NCBI GenBank assembly: GCA_028875725.1
Contig: JAPPCR010000006.1
Coordinates: 499,786-563,785, forward strand
Length of the DNA stretch: 64,000 bases
Direction: 5' to 3'
DNA from: Acidobacteriota bacterium
GTDB taxonomy: Bacteria > Acidobacteriota > Thermoanaerobaculia > Multivoradales > Multivoraceae
The notes under the pieces are model-generated. The model searched no databases. It was given only the letters and a program-made list of their open reading frames with translations, and was not told the DNA's origin. Position numbers and translations under genes: made by a program. This document shows positions 17,314 to 26,202 of the stretch, piece after piece (the stretch's first letter is position 1; every line of letters starts with the position of its first letter).

Positions 17314-20300
17314 GGAGGGGCCACCAGCAGGAAACCGCTGTCGGCGAGCGTCCGGTTCAGCTCCGCCAGCGGGCCGGCAAGAGTAGCGTTGAAACGGTCC
17401 TCCTGCGCGGCCAGTTCGTCGCTGAGCATCCGCCACACCGCGGCCTGCTGATCCGTGGGCCGGGCGTCGGCCTGGCCGACCGAGCGCGCCAGGTAGGTGA
17501 GTCGGGCGTAGAGCCGGCGCGGCCAGCGCAGGGCGTCCTGGCCGGTGCCGGTCATCCGGAGGTCGAAGAACTCCCCCTCGGTCGCCCGGAGCTCCTCGCG
17601 CAGCGAGCCGGCCTGGTTGGTGGCTCTGAAGACGTCGATGTCGCCCCCGCTCTCCGACAGGCGATCTTCGAGTTGTCGCAGGTCGCGGCGAAGGCGCTCG
17701 GCTTCGTTGATGAGGTGGACGGCTCGCTCGATGCCGTCGTGGATCTGGGCGAGCAGGGCGTGCTGCGCCTCCAGGTCGCTGGGCGACGCGGTGGAGTCCG
17801 GGTCGAGCAGGAGGTCCATGTCGACCGTTGACGCCGGCTCGCTGTCGTCCGGCTCGCCGTCGTCGGTCGGGAGGACCAGTTCGAGCAGGTAGTTGCCCGG
17901 AGCGGCCAGCATCGAGAATCGGCCGCCGTCGGGCAGCGGCCGCCAGCCTCGGTCAGGCATCTCCCAGTCGGGCCGCTCGTCGGGCTTCGAGCGCAGCCGG
18001 ACCTCGGCCGTCGGGGCGTGGCGCAGGTCCCAGGTCACGCGGTGAAGACCCGCCGCCGCGGGCAGGTCTTCCAGGGTGCGGACGAGGTCGCCGCCGGCGT
18101 CGCGGACGCGGATCGTGGCGATGTCACCGGCGTCGGTTGACGTCGGGATCCAGTAGTGGAGCAGGGCGCCGTACGGCGGGTTCGTTCCGGTCGCCGGCAC
18201 GTCGGGTTGGGCCATCGGCGCGCCGCGGGTGCGGAAACGGTAGGTAACACGTGGCGCCAGCAGCGTCGGCCCGCGGCTCGCCAGACCGCGCGCGACCTCG
18301 CGCAGTGCCGTCAGGTCGTCGAGGACCCAGATGCCGCGGCCGTAGGTGGCGACCACCAGGTCGTCGAAGTGCTCCTGCACCTCGATCCAGTGGACGGGCG
18401 CCGGCGGCAGGTTCGGCTCACCGTTGCTGCGCCGCGAGAGGCTCCGCCAGTTCGTTCCATCGTCGAAGGAAACGTGGAGCGCGTTCTCGGTGCCCAGGAA
18501 CAGGAGCCCGGCCTGCTCCGGATCCTCGCGGACGGCGTGGACGTTCGCGAGCGGTCCGCGCGGCAGGCCGGCCGCGAGGTCGGTCCACGTCGCGCCGTAG
18601 TCGTTCGTCCGGAACACGTAGGGCGTCGTGTCGCCCTCCTGGTGACGGTCGACCGCCACATAGGCGGCGCCGGCGGCGAAGTCCGACGGGTCGATGTTGC
18701 GCACGGTGCCGAGGGGCGGCAGGCCGGGGAGGTTCGCGGTCACGTTGGTCCAGGTCGCACCGCCGTTCCGGGTCAACTGGACCTGGCCGTCGTTCGTGCC
18801 GGCCCAGAGCAGCCCGGGCTCGAGCGGGCTCTCGGCGATCGCGAACACGACCGGCGCGATCGTCGGTCCGGCGTCGTCGAGGGTCAGGCCGCCCGTGCGG
18901 CGCATGAGAGCCGGGTCGGCGGTGGTGAGATCGGGCGAGATCCGCTCCCAGCTCTGGCCGCGGTCGCGGCTCCGGTGGACGTACTGGCTTCCGGCGTAGA
19001 CGGCCTCCGGATCGTGCGGCGAGGTGGCAAAGGGGGCAGTCCACTGGAAGCGGTACTCGAGTTCCGAGGCCGGCGAGCTCTCGATGGCCAACGGCCAGAC
19101 GCTGACGTCGCGGGACTGGCCCGAGCGCAGGTCGTAGAGCTCGAGCTGTCCGTCGTAGCAGCCGGTCCAGACCAGGTTCGGGTCGGCGCGGTGGACCATC
19201 GAGAAGCCGACCTCGCAGCCGCCGACGGAGTGCCACTCGCCGACCGGGATGCCCTGGGTGCGTCCTCCGTAGAGGACGCGGCTCGGCCCGCGCATCGAGG
19301 GTCCGTCCTGGCGGTTGCCGTAGACGAAGTAGGGCCGGCGGTCGTCGGTCGATACGTGGTACATCTGCGCGATCGGCAACTGGGGCCGGTACCAGGAGCG
19401 CCCGCGGTCGTTCGTGACGCTCACGCCGCCGTCGTGACCGACGATCCGCCGGTCGGGATCGAGCGGGTCGATCCAGATATCGTGGTGGTCCCAACCGGGC
19501 TGTTCAAAGCCCTCGCTTTCGACCGTGCGGCCGCCGTCGAGCGAGATGGACTGCCGGGTGGCGACGAACGTGACCTCGTCCGCGCGGTCGGGCGCCGCGG
19601 CCATGCGCGTGTAGTAGAGCGGCCGGGTGATCAGGTTCAGGTCGCGGCTGATCAATCGCCACGAGTCGCCGCGGTCGTCCGAGCGCCAGAGGACGCCGGC
19701 GAAGGGATCGGAAGGAGCGAAGTCGCGGTTCGAACTCGTCTCGATCAGGGCGTAGACGCGGTCCGGATCGTCGGCCGACGTGGCGAGTCCGATCTTCCCG
19801 AGCGGCGGCTCGGGCAGGCCCGCTCCCTCGAGGCGCGTCCAGGTGTCGCCGCCGTCCTTCGAGCGGTAGATGCCGCTGCCCGGGCCGCCGCTGGTGCGGC
19901 CGGAGGTCCGGATCTCGATCTGCCAGGCCGCGGCATAGACGAACCGCGGGTTGTCGGGCGCGAAGGCGAGATCGACGACGCCGGTGTCCGCGTCGATGAA
20001 CAGGACGTGCTCCCAGGTGACGCCGCCGTCGGTGGTGCGGAAGACGCCCCGGGCCTCCTCGTCCTGCTCCTGCGGGCCGTAGGCGTGGCCGAGCGCGGCG
20101 ACCAGGGCGGTGTCGGGATCGTCCGGGTGGACCAGGATGCGGCCGATCCTGCCGCTGGCGTCGAGCCCCAGGTGTTCAAAGCTGTCGCCGCGGTCGGTCG
20201 AGCGGTAGACACCGTTGCCGATCGAGATGTTGCTGCGGATGAAGCTCTCGCCGGTCCCCACCCAGATCACGTTGGGGTCGGACGGGGCGACGGTGACCGA

Positions 20301-20420
20301 GCCGATCGAAGCCGCCTCCTGGCGGTCGAAGATGGGTTCCCAGCCGACGCCGCCATCGTTGCTGCGCCAGAGCCCGCCCGAAGCGGCGCCGGCGTAGTAG
20401 ACGTTGCTCTCGCCGGGCAC
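17310..20420 (-). CDS. Large secreted BNR/VPS10-type beta-propeller protein (sortilin-like, 'glycosyl hydrolase' group)
   Basis: At least 1036 aa of BNR (Asp-box) repeats: NDGGVGWEP, STDRGDSFEHL, TTDGGVTWEH, KDGGDTWTRL, NDRGRSWYRP, SRDRGQSWERI, RNGGATWTNV and NDYGATWTDL. Together they form one or two large beta-propellers. A C-terminal Ig-like/FlgD-like domain (WDLRHAPTAEVRL, APGNYLLELVLP) and a helical tail follow. Database names such as sialidase or glycosyl hydrolase for this group are not supported by catalytic residues. The GTG at 20420 is the first canonical start, but it truncates the fold. The same frame upstream encodes a signal peptide and the usual FRHVGPIGNRVSAVAG entry back to about 20567, with no ATG, GTG or TTG. 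The real start may be the ATC at 20567. Confidence 0.85.
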   Translation of the reverse strand: MPGESNVYYAGAASGGLWRSNDGGVGWEPIFDRQEAASIGSVTVAPSDPNVIWVGTGESFIRSNISIGNGVYRSTDRGDSFEHLGLDASGRIGRILVHPDDPDTALVAALGHAYGPQEQDEEARGVFRTTDGGVTWEHVLFIDADTGVVDLAFAPDNPRFVYAAAWQIEIRTSGRTSGGPGSGIYRSKDGGDTWTRLEGAGLPEPPLGKIGLATSADDPDRVYALIETSSNRDFAPSDPFAGVLWRSDDRGDSWRLISRDLNLITRPLYYTRMAAAPDRADEVTFVATRQSISLDGGRTVESEGFEQPGWDHHDIWIDPLDPDRRIVGHDGGVSVTNDRGRSWYRPQLPIAQMYHVSTDDRRPYFVYGNRQDGPSMRGPSRVLYGGRTQGIPVGEWHSVGGCEVGFSMVHRADPNLVWTGCYDGQLELYDLRSGQSRDVSVWPLAIESSPASELEYRFQWTAPFATSPHDPEAVYAGSQYVHRSRDRGQSWERISPDLTTADPALMRRTGGLTLDDAGPTIAPVVFAIAESPLEPGLLWAGTNDGQVQLTRNGGATWTNVTANLPGLPPLGTVRNIDPSDFAAGAAYVAVDRHQEGDTTPYVFRTNDYGATWTDLAAGLPRGPLANVHAVREDPEQAGLLFLGTENALHVSFDDGTNWRSLSRRSNGEPNLPPAPVHWIEVQEHFDDLVVATYGRGIWVLDDLTALREVARGLASRGPTLLAPRVTYRFRTRGAPMAQPDVPATGTNPPYGALLHYWIPTSTDAGDIATIRVRDAGGDLVRTLEDLPAAAGLHRVTWDLRHAPTAEVRLRSKPDERPDWEMPDRGWRPLPDGGRFSMLAAPGNYLLELVLPTDDGEPDDSEPASTVDMDLLLDPDSTASPSDLEAQHALLAQIHDGIERAVHLINEAERLRRDLRQLEDRLSESGGDIDVFRATNQAGSLREELRATEGEFFDLRMTGTGQDALRWPRRLYARLTYLARSVGQADARPTDQQAAVWRMLSDELAAQEDRFNATLAGPLAELNRTLADSGFLLVAPP

Positions 20421-20574
20421 TCCGGCGACGGCCGAAACCCGGTTGCCGATCGGCCCGACGTGGCGGAACGCGAACGGATCGAGAAGCTGCGGCAGAGCGT
20501 CCGCAGCCGGTTGGGCGGCCGCGGCGGCGGCGCCGAGCAGGAGGGCGAGAAACGCCCTGTGACGGATAGGCGTC

Positions 20575-21603
20575 TTAGTAGCCGACCTGCTTGTTGACCA
20601 CGTTGCGCAGCGGCCTGCCGGTCGCGAAGCGCGTGATGTTGTCGCGCAGGAGCTGCGTTCGACGCTCTTCCAGCCGGTCGGAGATCGTCGCCAGGTGCGG
20701 GGTGATCGTCACGTTCGACATCGTCCACAGCGGGTGACCGGTCGGCAGCGGCTCGGGATCGGTCACGTCGAGGCCGGCGGCGCGGACCTTGCCGCTTTCA
20801 AGCGCCGCGACCAGGGCGTCCGTGTCGACGATCTTGCCGCGCGAGATGTTGATGAAGTAGACGTCCTGCTTCATCAGCTCGAACTGGCGGGCGCCGATCA
20901 TGCCCTCCGTGGCGGGCGTGTGCGGCACGGAGGAGAAGACGACGTCGGCCCGCGGCAGCAGGTCGTCGAGTTCGTCGGGCTTGCCGACGTAGGCGACATC
21001 GCGGTGGATCGGGATGTCCTTCGGATCGACGCCGATCACGGTCATGCCGAAGGCCGCGGCCCGCTGCGCGATCTGGGTGCCGATGCCGCCGAGGCCGATG
21101 ACCAGGGCAGTCTTGCCCCGGAGCTCGATCATCGGCAGCGCGCGGTCCGTGTTCCAGCCTTCCGGCATCTGGGCGTTGAACGCCTTGATGTTGCGGGTGA
21201 AGTTCAGGAGCAGGGCAAAGGCGTGGTCGGCGATCTCCGGGCCCTGGATGATCTTCGCGTTGGTCAGGGTGATGTCGCTGTCGCGCAGGTCGGGAATCTC
21301 GAGGAAGCCCTCGACACCGGCGGAGTTGCTCTGGATCCAGCGCAGCTTGCTGTCGGCCGTCAGGAAGTTCTCGATGCCGCGGTAGCCCGCGATCAGGCCG
21401 TTGCAGACGTTCGGGTCGAGGCCCTCTTCCAGGGCGACCAGGTCGAGGTTGTCGTGCTCGTCCTCCAGGTCTCCGAGCGCATCGGTAAAGAACGCCGGCA
21501 TGCACACCGTGACGGTCTGCCCGAACGCGCCGGAGGCCGCGAACAGGAGGAGAAGAACGGTGAGCAGAACCGGTCTGAGATCCAGCGCTGGACGGTGGAG
21601 CAT
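20575..21603 (-). CDS. D-isomer-specific 2-hydroxyacid dehydrogenase with a signal peptide
   Basis: A 342-aa NAD(P)-dependent 2-hydroxyacid dehydrogenase. The Rossmann loop is LVIGLGGIGTQIAQRAAAFG. The family signature region is ISRGKIVDTDALVAALESGKVRAAGLDVTDPEPLP, and the catalytic Arg, Glu and His fall in the NISRG, DPEPLP and TPHLAT segments. Unusually, residues 1-28 (RPVLLTVLLLLFAASGAFG) form a clear Sec signal peptide, which suggests export of an NAD-dependent enzyme. The downstream BNR-propeller frame begins within about 8 nt of this stop, so the two are probably coupled. The substrate is unknown. Confidence 0.85.
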   Translation of the reverse strand: MLHRPALDLRPVLLTVLLLLFAASGAFGQTVTVCMPAFFTDALGDLEDEHDNLDLVALEEGLDPNVCNGLIAGYRGIENFLTADSKLRWIQSNSAGVEGFLEIPDLRDSDITLTNAKIIQGPEIADHAFALLLNFTRNIKAFNAQMPEGWNTDRALPMIELRGKTALVIGLGGIGTQIAQRAAAFGMTVIGVDPKDIPIHRDVAYVGKPDELDDLLPRADVVFSSVPHTPATEGMIGARQFELMKQDVYFINISRGKIVDTDALVAALESGKVRAAGLDVTDPEPLPTGHPLWTMSNVTITPHLATISDRLEERRTQLLRDNITRFATGRPLRNVVNKQVGY

Positions 21604-21749
21604 GGGCGTGTCTCCTGAGCGATAGGCGGTTGTAAACGGGCGAAGTGTGGAGCGTAGCAGTGCCTGCCGCGGGCGGTTCCTCAGGTGTTACCATGCCGCC
21701 GCTCTCGGCCCCGAGAACCGACGCCCCAAACCGACAGGAAGCGAGCCAG

Positions 21750-22316
21750 ATGACGACCGACGCCCTCCGCGAACGCGGCGATTCACTGGAGGATGCCTTC
21801 TTCCGCAACATGGACAGGGAGCTGATCGACGAGCTCCGCGCGAAGAAAGAGCGTGAGCAGCAACTTGATGAACTGGCTGCGGCTTCGGGCATCGCGCACC
21901 GTGACGTTCTCGGCGCCCTGCTCGATGCGGGCATGCACGGCGAGGCGCTGGTGGCGGCGGGTCTGGTGCCGCTGATCGAGGTTGCGTGGTCGGACCACGC
22001 GATGGACGCCGCGGAGCGGGACGCGATCATGCAGGCCGCCAGGGACGCCGGGGTGACTCGCGGGTCGACTGCTGCCGAACTCCTCTCCGCCTGGCTGGAG
22101 CGGCGTCCGGGAGCGGAACTGCTCGAGGCCTGGAAGGGCTATGCGGCCGCGCTGGTCGCCGAGCTCGACGAAGCGGACGCCGCGAGGGTGCGCGGCGACA
22201 TCATGAGCCGGGCGCAGGCCGTCGCTGAAGCCGCGGGCGGCTTCCTCGGTCTCGGCAGCGTGTCCCGCGAGGAGCGGCGGATGCTCGCCGAGCTGGCCGC
22301 GGCGCTCGGCGGCTGA
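21750..22316 (+). CDS. TerB-like helical protein
   Basis: A 188-aa, all-helical acidic protein. The stretch VAWSDHAMDAAERDAIMQAARDAGV resembles the TerB/DjlA-type tellurite-resistance domain (an acidic D.x.ER motif between helices), but the match is moderate. The ATG at 21750 follows AGGAAGCGAG. A longer frame from 21645 lacks a ribosome binding site. It is divergent from the dehydrogenase gene. No signal peptide is seen. No ter operon is present nearby, so tellurite resistance should not be assumed. Confidence 0.6.
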   Translation: MTTDALRERGDSLEDAFFRNMDRELIDELRAKKEREQQLDELAAASGIAHRDVLGALLDAGMHGEALVAAGLVPLIEVAWSDHAMDAAERDAIMQAARDAGVTRGSTAAELLSAWLERRPGAELLEAWKGYAAALVAELDEADAARVRGDIMSRAQAVAEAAGGFLGLGSVSREERRMLAELAAALGG

Positions 22317-22319
22317 GGC

Positions 22320-22442
22320 GCTACCAGCTCGCCTTGATCACGCCCGGACGGGGTTGCTGCCGCCGCGGAGCGCCGCGCGTAGGTTCCCGACGAGCGCTTG
22401 CGCTTCGCCGGTCCGCTACCAGCTCGCCTTGATCACGCCCGG
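22320..22442. repeat. 28-bp direct repeat duplicating the 3' end of rpsN
   Basis: Positions 22320-22347 and 22415-22442 are identical (GCTACCAGCTCGCCTTGATC and the next 8 nt). The second copy is the genuine end of rpsN: its stop codon and last eight codons. The first lies 95 nt further downstream of rpsN and is non-coding. A shorter similar block (CGCCGCGGAGCGC) follows each copy. This looks like a short segmental duplication at the rpsN 3' end. Confidence 0.8.
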
Positions 22443-22721
22443 GAGCTCGCCGCGGAGCGCGAGGTCGCGCAGGGCGATCCGCGACAGGCCGAACTTCCGG
22501 TAGTAGCCGCGGGGCCGGCCGCTGACGGCGCAGCGGTTGCGGACACGAACCGGGCTGGAGTCGCGGGGGAGCTTGTTCAGCAGGCGTTGGGCCTCGAAGC
22601 GCTGGTCGGGCGGCAGACGCTCGTCCTTCGCCAGCGCCCGCAACTCGTCGCGGCGCTCCTTGTATCTCTCGACGATCTGCTTGCGGCGGTCGTTCTTGGC
22701 GACTGATGCCTTGGTGGCCAT
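22416..22721 (-). CDS. rpsN: 30S ribosomal protein S14, zinc-independent (C-) type
   Basis: A 101-aa S14 (uS14) of the long form. The C-terminal signature [49 protein letters not shown] is intact (positions 22416-22562). The zinc-ligand CxxC pairs of the short, zinc-binding S14 are absent. The ATG at 22721 gives the standard [17 protein letters not shown] start. It stands alone, away from any ribosomal protein operon, as C- paralogues induced on zinc starvation often do. I saw no obvious Zur box upstream. Confidence 0.95.
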   Translation of the reverse strand: MATKASVAKNDRRKQIVERYKERRDELRALAKDERLPPDQRFEAQRLLNKLPRDSSPVRVRNRCAVSGRPRGYYRKFGLSRIALRDLALRGELPGVIKASW

Positions 22722-22874
22722 CTGTTCCGTGTTCCCTTGGCTGATTTCGATGCCGACGTGGCCTGCCCGGCGCGTCCGCTGCCGCGGCGCGCAGGGAGCG
22801 CGTACCTTAGCAGGTTTCCCCGGGAGCGTCTGCGCTGGCACCTGGCGAGCCGGCTCGTCCCGTTCGCGCAAACA

Positions 22875-22907
22875 TTCGCTCAGGTTCGCTAACAAAAGCC
22901 CCTTGAC
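22875..22907 (+). promoter_or_regulatory. Promoter-proximal direct-repeat element, copy 1 (rpsN/PQQ-propeller intergenic region)
   Basis: Two TTCGCT hexamers with 10-nt spacing (22875 and 22885) are followed by an A-rich spacer (AACAAAAG) and CCTTGAC, whose TTGAC is a good -35 element. Twenty-nine of 33 positions match the copy at 34406-34438. The 329-nt gene-free stretch 22722-23050 around it also holds an 8-bp inverted repeat, GACCGTCA (22905-22912) with TGACGGTC (22953-22960), that could form a leader stem. No convincing -10 box is visible. I see no small gene there. A direct repeat just upstream of -35 suggests an activator site. Confidence 0.6.
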
Positions 22908-23050
22908 CGTCAGAGCGGACTCGGACAACGTGACGCTGACCATCTACAGGTGTGACGGTCATGTCGGAATCGGTACGTTAGAGGGCGGGCGTTGGTCCGA
23001 TGAGTCTTCGACGGCAAGCCCTGAGGCAACTGAGACGGGAGGTTTGTGTC

Positions 23051-24787
23051 ATGGGTGGAGCGTGCGAATCGGGACGTCTCGCAGCGAGTTGGGCACCGGC
23101 TCCAGGGATCAGTAGATGGGTGGTCGCGGCGCTCGTGCTCGGTGCCCTGACCGTACCTTCAGCCGCCCAGGGCTCCGACTGGCCGCAGTGGCGCGGGCCG
23201 AATCGCGACGGTCAGGCGGTCGGCGCCGAACTTCCAGCAGAGCTGCCCTCGGCACTCCACCAACTCTGGAAAGTGCGGGTCGGCGGTGGTCAGTCCTCTC
23301 CCATCGTGGTCGGCGATCGCGTTTTCGTGCACGCGCGGCAGGGCGAGGAGGAGGTTGTGCTCGCCCTGTCGGCGGCGACCGGCGAGGAGCTCTGGCGGCA
23401 CAGCTACGTTGCCTCCTACGCGCCCAGAACCGCGGCAATCCAGTACGGCCCGGGTCCGAAGTCGACCATGCTCGCTGAAGGCGATTCGGTCTACAGCTTC
23501 GGTATCAGGGAGCGTCTTCTGGCCGTGGACGCCGGTTCGGGCAATGTGCGCTGGGAGAAGACCTTCGACGATCTCTACGAGGAGCCGTACCCGGTTTGGG
23601 GGACCGCCTCGTCGCCGCTGGTCGAGGGCAACCTGCTGATCGTTCCGATCGGCACCACGGGCAACGAGCAGCAGGGAGATGAGGGCGCGCTGGTCGCCTA
23701 CGACAAGACGACCGGCGAGGAAGTGTGGCGCGTCGACGGACCGCCGGCATACGCCTCGCCCGTGGCGTTCGACCACGGCGGTGTGCGACAGATCGTGACG
23801 ATGGACGACGTGTCCTTTTTCGGAGTCGGCGCCACCGATGGCGATCCGCTGTGGTCGCTCGACTTCACGACTGCCTTCCAGCAGAACACGCCGACCGCGG
23901 TTCGTTACGACGGCAAGTTCATCCTCTCGGGTTACCAGTGGGGGACTGCCGCGATCAGGGTCGAACCGCCGGCCAAGGCGAAGGGCGACTGGTCGGTGAG
24001 CGAGGTCTGGAAGACGACGGACGCGGAGCTCTACATGGACTCCGCGGTGCTCGTCGGCGACCACCTGTACTTCCGTTCGAACAAGAGAGCCGGCACCTTC
24101 GTCTGTCTCGATCCCGCCACCGGAGAGATCGTCTGGCAGGGGCCCGGCCGGTGGGCCGCCTATGCGTCGGTGATCGCCGTCGGCGACCGCCTCCTCGTGC
24201 TGACGGACGAAGCGGAACTCAAGGTGATCGCGGCGGATCCGTCGGCGTACCGGGAACTGGCCTCCTGGGAGGTGGCCGACAGCACGACCTGGGCCCACCT
24301 GGCGCTCTCCGGGTCACGGGTCTACGTGAAGGACGAGGAACACCTGGCCGCCTTCGATCTGGCTTCGACCCGGGTCACGGAGGCCGGTGAGCGGTCCACC
24401 GCTACGACGTCCGCGACGGCTGATGCCGCCGGAGGCTCCAAGGAGGACACCGAGGCCGTCAAGGTCGCGGTGCGGGCCATGCTGAAGGCCATGGCGGACG
24501 GCGACATGGACCTCATGTGGACCTATCTGGGCGAGGACTTCAGGTCCTACAGCGGCGCCGACAAGGATGTCTTCCGCGACTATCTCGGGTCGACCGCCGG
24601 CAGCAGGACTCCAAGCGACGAGATGGTGGTCGAGTGGGACGGCGCCACGGCCAAGGTCACCGGAACCCGGTGGATCACATCCGCCGGGCTGGACTTCGGA
24701 CTCGAGATGCTCGTGAACAAGCGTGGCGGCAAATGGCTTGTCACCTGGATGGACTTCGACTCCAGGCGTATCCATGGTCAGGAGTAG
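23051..24787 (+). CDS. Secreted PQQ-like beta-propeller protein with C-terminal NTF2/SnoaL-like domain
   Basis: A 578-aa exported protein. The signal region is VVAALVLGALTVPSAAQG, directly followed by DWPQWRGPNRDG, the hallmark N-terminus of outer-membrane-associated PQQ-like propeller proteins. Propeller blades recur as SPIVVGDRVFV, ALSAATGEELWRH, LLAVDAGSGNVRWEK, LVAYDKTTGEEVWRV and CLDPATGEIVWQG. After a Thr/Ala-rich linker (about residue 450), the last roughly 105 residues (VKVAVRAMLKAMADGDMDLMWTYLGEDF, ending KWLVTWMDFDS) look like an NTF2/SnoaL-type domain. PQQ-dehydrogenase catalytic residues are not evident, so it may be structural. The ATG at 23051 follows GGGAGG at about 9 nt. Confidence 0.85.
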   Translation: MGGACESGRLAASWAPAPGISRWVVAALVLGALTVPSAAQGSDWPQWRGPNRDGQAVGAELPAELPSALHQLWKVRVGGGQSSPIVVGDRVFVHARQGEEEVVLALSAATGEELWRHSYVASYAPRTAAIQYGPGPKSTMLAEGDSVYSFGIRERLLAVDAGSGNVRWEKTFDDLYEEPYPVWGTASSPLVEGNLLIVPIGTTGNEQQGDEGALVAYDKTTGEEVWRVDGPPAYASPVAFDHGGVRQIVTMDDVSFFGVGATDGDPLWSLDFTTAFQQNTPTAVRYDGKFILSGYQWGTAAIRVEPPAKAKGDWSVSEVWKTTDAELYMDSAVLVGDHLYFRSNKRAGTFVCLDPATGEIVWQGPGRWAAYASVIAVGDRLLVLTDEAELKVIAADPSAYRELASWEVADSTTWAHLALSGSRVYVKDEEHLAAFDLASTRVTEAGERSTATTSATADAAGGSKEDTEAVKVAVRAMLKAMADGDMDLMWTYLGEDFRSYSGADKDVFRDYLGSTAGSRTPSDEMVVEWDGATAKVTGTRWITSAGLDFGLEMLVNKRGGKWLVTWMDFDSRRIHGQE

Positions 24788-24825
24788 CGATGGGCGGGCC
24801 GGGGCGCCCACCGTCCGCAGGTCTC

Positions 24826-25473
24826 CTACTGGCACCGGCGGACGACCATCGCCACTTCGGCAAGCGCGTCGAGAGTGAGGCCCTCGTCGCAGAGCTGCCG
24901 CAGCGCAACGGCGACGCCGTCACCGTGCTCCCCGGCGAGAACGTTGGGGAGCCGGTCGCGGAGATCGCGGTCGCACCAGCGGGCGGCGACCTCGAAGCCG
25001 TGATCCTCATAGACCGAAGCCGGGTGGCCGCCCATGAGTACGGCCAGCGCGCGGTAGGGCGGCAGCGCCTTGGCGACGGTCGCCTCGACGCCCGTGGCGT
25101 CGGCCCAGCGTACGAACTGCTCGAGAAGCGCAACGCCGATGCCCCTCCCCTGGTATCGGGGATCGCGGGCACTGCCGCTGGTCAACTGGCCGACGTGGTA
25201 GCAGAACAGGTTCAGCGTCCCCGGTGGCAGGGTGGGGGCGTTCGCCTGACCGAAGTCGCCCCAGTAGGACGGATCCATGATGCCGGCGGGGGAGCGTAGT
25301 GCCGGGTCGTAGCGGCGGAACTGGAGTTGGCCTACGTGCTGTTCGCCATCGAAGGCGAGGATCGCGCTCGCCCCAAGGTCGGCGATTCGGCTACGGATCA
25401 CGGCCTCCGGCCCCTGGCAGTCGATGGGGACGCTGCCGAGATCGGACATCGTCATCGGGCGGTAGTGAATCAC
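24826..25473 (-). CDS. GNAT-family N-acetyltransferase
   Basis: A 215-aa GNAT protein. The acetyl-CoA loop is RDPRYQGRGIGVALLEQFVRWA (R/QxxGxG/A type), preceded by the beta strand GTLNLFCYHVG and followed by GVEATVAKALP and SVYEDHGFEVAARW, the usual C-terminal GNAT element. The substrate is unknown. The GTG at 25473 (VIHYRPMTMSDLGSV) starts right at the first beta strand; an ATG at 25455 is the alternative. It is divergent from the other acetyltransferase gene at 25566 (92 nt between starts). Confidence 0.82.
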   Translation of the reverse strand: MIHYRPMTMSDLGSVPIDCQGPEAVIRSRIADLGASAILAFDGEQHVGQLQFRRYDPALRSPAGIMDPSYWGDFGQANAPTLPPGTLNLFCYHVGQLTSGSARDPRYQGRGIGVALLEQFVRWADATGVEATVAKALPPYRALAVLMGGHPASVYEDHGFEVAARWCDRDLRDRLPNVLAGEHGDGVAVALRQLCDEGLTLDALAEVAMVVRRCQ

Positions 25474-25565
25474 TGCGGCCGAAGTTATCGTGCCGGCGGC
25501 GCTGCACGCGGCTGCCGGCATCACGACCAATCTGAGACCTGGCAATCAGAGAAGGGAGCGCAGCG

Positions 25566-26195
25566 ATGGATATCATGCAGGCAACCGAGGCTCACGCTCA
25601 GAAGTGGGCGGACGAGGTCGCGGACCTCGTCTACGAGACCGGACCGACCACCTACGAGTACCAGTTCGGCGGCCGGGAGTTCTACGACGAGATCGTCAAG
25701 GCCTCGTGGTCCAGGGCAGGCACGCTGTTCGGCTACGACTGCACGACGATCGCGGTCGAGAGCGACGAACTCCTGGCGATCGAGATCGGCTTCCGCGGTC
25801 CGGAATTCGCCGCGCGCAAGAAGACGCTGGGCGCGCTGTGGGCGCCGCTGATCGAGTCGGGCCGAGTCACGAGGGAGCAGCTCGGCGAGATCGGACGGGC
25901 CGCCTATCTGGCCAGCTACCTGAACGTCGCGATTCCGTCGGCGGTCTACTACGTTCACGCGCTCGCCGTCGTCGAGTCCCGGCGGGGTGAGGGGATCGGC
26001 AAGAAGCTGATGCAGCGGGCGATCGACGACTCGAAGAGCGAAGGTCTTCGCGGTCTGCACCTCGATGTGCTCTCGGGTACTCCAGCGGTCCACTTCTACA
26101 ACTCCCTCGGGATGGAGTGCCTGACCGAAACGGTCGCGCCGATCCCGCACCGGAACGGCATCCCGATGGAAATGCGGATGGCGCTGGACTACTAG
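25566..26195 (+). CDS. GNAT-family N-acetyltransferase, paralogue 1
   Basis: A 209-aa acetyltransferase. The acetyl-CoA site is VVESRRGEGIGKKLMQRA. It is followed by GLHLDVLSGTPAVHFYNSLGMECL and ends in PIPHRNGIPMEMRMALDY. The N-terminal half (VYETGPTTYEYQFGGREFYDEIVKA) is shared along its whole length with the protein at 40425-41057, so the two form a lineage-specific pair. The conserved YYVHALAV strand supports GNAT. The ATG at 25566 follows GGGAGCGCAGCG. The substrate is unknown. Confidence 0.85.
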   Translation: MDIMQATEAHAQKWADEVADLVYETGPTTYEYQFGGREFYDEIVKASWSRAGTLFGYDCTTIAVESDELLAIEIGFRGPEFAARKKTLGALWAPLIESGRVTREQLGEIGRAAYLASYLNVAIPSAVYYVHALAVVESRRGEGIGKKLMQRAIDDSKSEGLRGLHLDVLSGTPAVHFYNSLGMECLTETVAPIPHRNGIPMEMRMALDY

Positions 26196-26202
26196 GAGTC
26201 GC

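Noticed and set aside
17310..20420. Sialidase or glycosidase activity for the BNR protein
   Set aside because: Asp-box repeats define the propeller only. No sialidase Arg triad or catalytic Tyr/Glu pattern was evident.
21750..22316. Tellurite resistance locus
   Set aside because: Only one weak TerB-like helical protein is present and there are no other ter genes.
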